The notes under the pieces: model-generated
Database searches by the model: none
What the model saw: the letters and a program-made list of their open reading frames with translations, nothing else
What the model was told of the DNA's origin: nothing
Source of the DNA: JAKQHY01 sp034429475
GTDB lineage: Bacteria; Chloroflexota; Anaerolineae; B4-G1; SLSP01
DNA: 41,991 bases
Assembly (NCBI GenBank): GCA_034429475.1
Contig: DAOUGD010000155.1
Coordinates: forward strand, 1-41,991
Direction: 5' to 3'
Shown here: in pieces, positions 38,964-41,991 of the stretch
How the letters are laid out: every line of letters begins with the position of its first letter
Position numbering within the stretch: position 1 is the first letter of the stretch
Program-made: the position numbers and the translations under genes

Positions 38964-39866
38964 TTAAGCACCTACCGCCAGCCGTGCAAAGCGGGCGATG
39001 GTCACAGTCGCGCCCAATGCCTGGCTCTTTTGTTGAAGCCAGTCGGCTACCGTCACGTCTTCCTCCCGGATGAAGACCTGTTCCAACAGACACGCCTCCT
39101 GATAGAATTTGGCGAGCTGCCCTTCGAGGATTTTGGCGATGATGGCTTCGGGTTTGTGGGCCGCGACCGCCTGCGCCCGTAGTTCCTCCTGCTTTTCCAC
39201 CAACGTTGCTTCGGGGATGTCGGCGCGCGCGATGTACGCCGGCTTGAGCGCGGCAATTTGCAGGGCGAGATCGTGCGCCAGTTCGCGCAGGGCGGGGGAC
39301 GCGCAAGCAGCGGCGGCGTCCACGCGCAGCTCAACCAGCACGCCCACGCGGCCTTCCAGCGGGCCATACCCCTCTACCGCGCCGACGTGGATGTACCCCT
39401 CGACAAGGCTGGCGCCGCCCGGCTGATACCGCGCCACGTTCGTCACGACAATGTTCTCGCCCATCTTGCTGATCATTTCCTGGATGACCTCGGCGACCGT
39501 CTTGCCGGGGGCGTCCGCACATTCGGCGGATAACGCCGTAGCCACGTCGGTCAAAGCGGCGTCGGCCAGCACCTGATCGGCCAGGCGATGCGCGAAGCCC
39601 CGGAAGTCGGCGGTGCGCGCCACGAAGTCGGTTTCGCAGGCCACGGCCACCGCGCCCACGACGTCGCCCGCCGTCTTGAGGATGACCAGCCCTTCTTTGG
39701 TCTCCCGCCCGGATTTCTTGGCGACGACCGCCAGGCCTTGCTGACGCAAATACTCGGCGGCCTTGTCAAAGTCGCCGTCGTGATCCTGCAAGACCTGCTT
39801 ACAGTCCAAAATCCCGGCGCCGGTCAGTTCTCTCAGGTCCTTAATCATAGCCGTTGTGATAGTCAT
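38964..39866 (-). CDS. tsf: translation elongation factor Ts
   Basis: Guanine-nucleotide exchange factor that regenerates EF-Tu.GTP. The N-terminal UBA-like domain begins MTITTAMIKDLRELTGAGILDCKQ. The EF-Tu contact ACETDFVARTADF (about 75-87) is intact, and the long dimerisation/core region and a helical C-terminus are complete. At 300 aa it is full length and slightly longer than the E. coli protein. In most bacteria tsf directly follows rpsB. Here rpsB is absent and the gene has its own promoter, small ORF and terminator upstream (39921-40112), suggesting separate control. AAAGGAGAG lies before ATG 39866. Confidence 0.95.
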   Translation of the reverse strand: MTITTAMIKDLRELTGAGILDCKQVLQDHDGDFDKAAEYLRQQGLAVVAKKSGRETKEGLVILKTAGDVVGAVAVACETDFVARTADFRGFAHRLADQVLADAALTDVATALSAECADAPGKTVAEVIQEMISKMGENIVVTNVARYQPGGASLVEGYIHVGAVEGYGPLEGRVGVLVELRVDAAAACASPALRELAHDLALQIAALKPAYIARADIPEATLVEKQEELRAQAVAAHKPEAIIAKILEGQLAKFYQEACLLEQVFIREEDVTVADWLQQKSQALGATVTIARFARLAVGA

Positions 39867-39920
39867 ACCAATTCTCTCCTTTGGGTGTGATATTTTTGAG
39901 CTTCACCCTGTCCAGACAAA

Positions 39921-39949
39921 CAAAAAGGCGCGGCTTGTGCGCCGCGCCT
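39921..39949 (-). terminator. terminator/attenuator in the tsf leader
   Basis: Minus strand: AGGCGCGGC (39949-39941) and GCCGCGCCT (39934-39926) form a perfect 9-bp stem with a GCACAA loop, followed by TTTTTGTTT. It lies about 55 nt upstream of the tsf start and 30 nt after the small ORF. Its 5' arm sequence CGCGGCG is complementary to CGCCGCG inside the small ORF (about 40015-40009), an antiterminator possibility. It could also serve as a simple terminator for the sugar-kinase transcript. Confidence 0.85.
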
Positions 39950-39978
39950 GGATAGAAGTTTGGGGTTCTTGCTTTTGT

Positions 39979-40077
39979 TTAAACGCGAACCACCCTCCTA
40001 CGCCAACGCGGCGTGGTGGGGCAATCGTCCATACTCGGTTCGGACCAACAAAAGCCGGTAAACAGGGTGAATTTCAT
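39979..40077 (-). CDS. putative leaderless 32-aa leader peptide upstream of tsf
   Basis: An ATG follows the -10 box by only 7 nt, so the transcript would start at or next to the ATG, giving a leaderless ORF. It encodes MKFTLFTGFCWSEPSMDDCP followed by TTPRWRRRVVRV. The codons are mixed, with three Phe, two Cys and two Trp, so it is not a single-amino-acid sensor. An AGGAGGGTGG sequence near the stop, encoding Arg-Arg-Val-Val, is an internal Shine-Dalgarno-like element that may slow ribosomes. The overlap of its codons 22-24 with the antiterminator arm suggests control by ribosome position. It may instead be a chance ORF. Confidence 0.5.
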   Translation of the reverse strand: MKFTLFTGFCWSEPSMDDCPTTPRWRRRVVRV

Positions 40078-40084
40078 GGGGCGC

Positions 40085-40112
40085 ATCATAACACGGACGA
40101 TAGGGGTGTCAA
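40085..40112 (-). promoter_or_regulatory. sigma-70-type promoter of the tsf leader
   Basis: -35 TTGACA (40112-40107), 16-nt spacer and -10 TATGAT (40090-40085) on the minus strand, immediately past the stop of the sugar-kinase gene. Transcription would begin near 40078. Confidence 0.78.
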
Positions 40113-40118
40113 GCAACC

Positions 40119-40904
40119 TCACACGCCGCCGAAGTGCGTCAGGGTTTGCGCGGCGGCTTCCGCCCCCATCCGCAGGGCTTGCACTATGTCGTGTCGTTGG
40201 AACCACGAGACGAAGAACGCCGCCTGGAAGGCGTCGCCGCAGCCGGTGGTGTCCACCACTTCGGCGACGGGCAGGGCCGGTTGGAAAGTGGCGACGCCGT
40301 TGTACAGCGCCACAGCGCCCTCCGCCCCCAGCGTGAGCAGGATGACGAGGTCGCGCTGCGTCGAGAGGGCCTGCGCACGCGGGATGTCTTCACGCGGCGC
40401 GCTCAACACCGCGATGTCCAGATGGTCGAGGTAGCGCTCCAGCCGGTCGAAGTCGCGCGTGTCGAGGAAGTCTGCCACGACTTTGCACTGCGGGGACAGC
40501 CGCCGGGCCGCCTCCGCAAAGTTGGGGTCGAGCGCGCCGATGGCGACCACGTCGTGCGCGTTGACGAAGTCCCAATCCGCATCGGAAGGGCGGAACATGT
40601 CGAACACGCCGCCCTGCCAGGCGTCGGGCGGGTCTTTGCGATCGCCGTCGGTCAGGTACATGCGGTGGGTGGCCGTCTTGCCGTCCAGCCGGTAGACGTG
40701 GCTCGCATCAATGCCGGTGGCTTCGAGGTGGCGAAGGATGGCGTCGGCGTAAACGTCGCGGCCCACCGCGCCCACCACAGCCACACGCTCCACGCCGCTG
40801 CGCCGGCACTGCGTCGCCACATTCAGCGCGTTCCCGCCCACGTAGTCGCGGGCTTGTGCTACGTAAAGGTCCATGGAAAGACAGGTTAAGGCAACAATGT
40901 TCAA
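40119..40904 (-). CDS. PfkB-family carbohydrate kinase
   Basis: A ribokinase/PfkB kinase that phosphorylates a sugar using ATP. YVGGNALNVATQCRRSG (about 21-37) is the substrate-side signature. VVDTTGCGDAFQAAFF (about 221-236) is the second PfkB signature, with catalytic Asp in DTTGCGDAF. At 261 aa it is a short member, similar in size and pattern (with a GGNALNVA start) to fructoselysine-6-kinase-like proteins. The natural sugar is not certain. It lies 11 nt downstream of the toxin-like gene and is followed closely by the tsf leader promoter. Confidence 0.87.
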   Translation of the reverse strand: MNIVALTCLSMDLYVAQARDYVGGNALNVATQCRRSGVERVAVVGAVGRDVYADAILRHLEATGIDASHVYRLDGKTATHRMYLTDGDRKDPPDAWQGGVFDMFRPSDADWDFVNAHDVVAIGALDPNFAEAARRLSPQCKVVADFLDTRDFDRLERYLDHLDIAVLSAPREDIPRAQALSTQRDLVILLTLGAEGAVALYNGVATFQPALPVAEVVDTTGCGDAFQAAFFVSWFQRHDIVQALRMGAEAAAQTLTHFGGV

Positions 40905-40915
40905 GGTTGGGTCTC

Positions 40916-41281
40916 CTAAAAGGATATGTTTTTCGTCACTCTGAAGTAATTCTCCACTTCTACCAAGAATTCAGCAAATTTTATCGGTTGGCAGGGGATG
41001 TGTTGATCTGGCGCGCTAAATGGATGTTTGTGCCATTCTATTTTGGCGTTGTCCGCTCCATAGAGGCGTTGATCTGCTTCTACCAGTGCGAAAGAAGTTT
41101 TGTCTGTTACCACGTTATGGAAAACGTCTATGAAAACACTTCCGATGATCAAGTGTACGCGCACTTTAAGAATATCTATATCCACCAACTGTTCCTCAAC
41201 GTGACTGACGAACCCGGAGGAATAGCAAGATTGTCGTAGTTCATACAATCGTTGAGCGGTCGTAACCTTTATGGGAGCCAT
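40916..41281 (-). CDS. TumE/DUF6516-like toxin
   Basis: A 121-aa protein resembling the TumE family of toxins (DUF6516): VRVHLIIGSVFIDVFHNVVTDKTSFALVEADQRLYGADNA followed by WHKHPF, a His-rich motif near residues 83-88 that matches what I remember of the family's H-x-H pattern. Its start overlaps the end of the upstream gene by 13 nt, a usual TA arrangement. TumE is a type II toxin whose partner is TumA. Composition is more AT-rich than the neighbouring sugar kinase gene, as expected for an acquired module. Confidence 0.6.
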   Translation of the reverse strand: MAPIKVTTAQRLYELRQSCYSSGFVSHVEEQLVDIDILKVRVHLIIGSVFIDVFHNVVTDKTSFALVEADQRLYGADNAKIEWHKHPFSAPDQHIPCQPIKFAEFLVEVENYFRVTKNISF

Positions 41282-41580
41282 GCAAGATTTTCCTCAAGTC
41301 GCGTGCGGCGTGTAACCAGTGCCTCCCATTCTAAATAATCCTGCTCTGCCTCATACGTATAGTGTGTCTCATCTTCCTTTTCCCATAGCGCTTGATAGGC
41401 GGAGAAGGACATTCCATACTTTTTTTCGTACTGCTTCAAAGCGGCGTCAATGTCGGCCAGTTTGTGGCGTGCATAGTCGCGCATTACCAACATCAAAGCG
41501 GTATCTGACCGTGCTTCTCCAGTCAATTCCATAAGAATCTGGGTTGTTCGTTTAGGTAATGTCATTGCTATGGTCGTCAT
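41269..41580 (-). CDS. putative antitoxin (TumA-like) of the TumE-like toxin
   Basis: A 103-aa helical acidic protein: MTTIAMTLPKRTTQILMELTGEARSDTALMLVMRDYARHKLADIDAALKQYEKKYG. The N-terminus (MTLPKRTTQILMELTGE) resembles a ribbon-helix-helix DNA-binding strand-helix, and the rest would wrap the toxin. AAGGAGGTGAAAG gives a very strong start at 41580. It is the first gene of the pair and probably represses its own promoter. The assignment rests on gene order and general features. Confidence 0.55.
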   Translation of the reverse strand: MTTIAMTLPKRTTQILMELTGEARSDTALMLVMRDYARHKLADIDAALKQYEKKYGMSFSAYQALWEKEDETHYTYEAEQDYLEWEALVTRRTRLEENLAWLP

Positions 41581-41583
41581 CTT

Positions 41584-41724
41584 TCACCTCCTTATCCAGT
41601 ATTTTATACCATCTTTTTGTTTGACACGCATAACGCCAGGGCGCCGCCTGTGGATCACGTCGAGCGATGACTGTGCCTCGGCGACGTCCAGTTCAAAAAT
41701 GAGCATGTCGGTGGAGTTAGCCAC
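41584..41724 (-). CDS. possible 46-aa ORF upstream of the antitoxin gene
   Basis: A GTG-initiated frame (41724) ends 3 nt before the antitoxin ATG, and the stop overlaps the AAGGAGGTGA ribosome-binding site. It encodes a STDMLIFELDVAEAQSSL-type sequence followed by a basic tail (DVIHRRRPGVMRVKQKDG). The sequence looks protein-like but is too short to assign. It may be a remnant of a degraded gene. The strand opposite also has an open frame, which is no better. Confidence 0.25.
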   Translation of the reverse strand: MANSTDMLIFELDVAEAQSSLDVIHRRRPGVMRVKQKDGIKYWIRR

Positions 41725-41795
41725 CCATCAAGTGGTCTGGGAATCCTCTTGGGTGTAGTGGGAAATACGAAATGAGTCACTTTGAAGGGGGAAAC

Positions 41796-41972
41796 TCAGA
41801 TTTTGGATTTTTCCAACACGCCCACATCCACACAACTTTGGATAACACCATGGTCAAAATAATGGTATTGTCCCTCATTTTCCTTGATGAGGAAGTGAAA
41901 TAGTGTGCCATTTGTCGTATCCTTAAGAGCATCACAAATGCTACACAAGGATGCGAAAATGGATTGGAACAC
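41796..41972 (-). pseudogene. possible gene remnant near the right edge
   Basis: A 58-codon GTG-started frame with a protein-like sequence (CDALKDTTNGTLFHFLIKEN followed by EGQYHYFDHGVIQSCVDVGV). An in-frame TAG lies just upstream, at 41978-41976. It could be a short gene or the 3' part of a broken one. I do not recognise the family. The remainder of 41725-41991 shows nothing else on this strand. Confidence 0.28.
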
Positions 41973-41991
41973 GCTCTATTGTCCCAACAAA
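41959..41991 (+). CDS. start of a possible transposase gene (partial, runs off the window)
   Basis: ATG 41959, preceded by AAGGA (41946-41950), begins MDWNTLYCPNK before the window ends. As I remember them, IS1-like transposases of Chloroflexota and cyanobacteria begin with this kind of zinc-binding segment ('CPN...C'). Only 11 codons are visible, so the identification is tentative and depends on the sequence to the right. Its presence would fit the mobile, AT-rich character of the right end. Confidence 0.35.
   Translation, partial: MDWNTLYCPNK

Noticed and set aside
39979..40000. AGGGTGGTTCGCG in the tsf leader resembles the T-box consensus AGGGTGGNACCGCG
   Set aside because: It lacks one base and the ACC part, the leader is too short for a stem I with specifier loop, and the downstream terminator does not compete with this sequence in the T-box manner.
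40077..40206. Longer version of the tsf leader ORF starting near 40206
   Set aside because: It would begin inside the sugar-kinase gene and span the promoter. The short ATG is placed just after the -10.
1..41991. tRNA, rRNA or prophage genes
   Set aside because: No cloverleaf, rRNA stretch or phage structural gene was noticed. A covariance-model scan would be needed to be certain.

Overview
This 42 kb window is GC-rich bacterial chromosome. Nothing in it fixes the taxonomy. A Chloroflexota (Anaerolineae-like) source is my best inference, from the fungal/plant-like (Ilv5-type) ketol-acid reductoisomerase, the large TPR lipoprotein, the YkvA, HEAT and PPDK-like proteins, and intergenic spaces packed with short phased repeats. 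No rRNA, tRNA, prophage or CRISPR array was seen.

Layout. (1) 1-6100, plus strand: DNA polymerase III delta' (holB), a 1120-aa TPR lipoprotein with an HExxH protease-like tail, an RsuA/RluE-type pseudouridine synthase and a GT2 glycosyltransferase. (2) 6175-11531, minus strand: DUF4037-like protein, ICMT-like methyltransferase, alpha/beta hydrolase, YkvA protein, ketopantoate-reductase-like protein and peptidoglycan amidase. (3) 11690-15479 and 21084-31397, minus strand: a complete branched-chain amino acid (BCAA) gene set. Reading from its promoter it runs ilvB-ilvN-ilvC-leuA-(69-aa ORF)-leuC-leuD-cimA-homocysteine methyltransferase, then an accessory block, then leuB-ilvD-ilvE and a terminator. 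With cimA, isoleucine can be made from pyruvate without threonine. (4) 15533-20989, minus strand: the accessory block, with hypothetical proteins, a B3/B4-domain protein, a HicA/HicB-like pair, a membrane zinc-ribbon/EF-Tu-domain-2 protein, an HNH nuclease and partner, a GNAT and two methyltransferases. (5) 31546-33057, plus strand: gdhA, divergent from ilvB and able to supply glutamate for transamination by IlvE, and a glycine-zipper membrane peptide. (6) 33150-36498, minus strand: an ART-like protein, a small HD alarmone-hydrolase-like protein and a PEP/pyruvate-binding protein. (7) 36614-40904, minus strand: HEAT protein, MFS transporter, tsf with an unusual leader, and a PfkB sugar kinase. 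(8) 40916-41991: a TumE/TumA-like toxin-antitoxin pair, remnants, and the start of a possible transposase gene.

Three observations stand out. First, the ilvB leader holds a consensus promoter, a 55-codon peptide in which 16 of 18 consecutive codons are Leu, Val or Ile, and a terminator whose 5' arm can instead pair with an identical copy of the terminator's 3' arm inside the peptide gene. This is a full transcription attenuator. Second, tsf is separated from rpsB and preceded by its own promoter, an apparently leaderless 32-codon ORF and a terminator with a possible antiterminator, so it may be an undescribed attenuator for EF-Ts. Third, nearly every intercistronic gap holds a different family of 7-9-nt phased tandem repeats. 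These are often arranged as long inverted repeats and sometimes run into the ends of genes.
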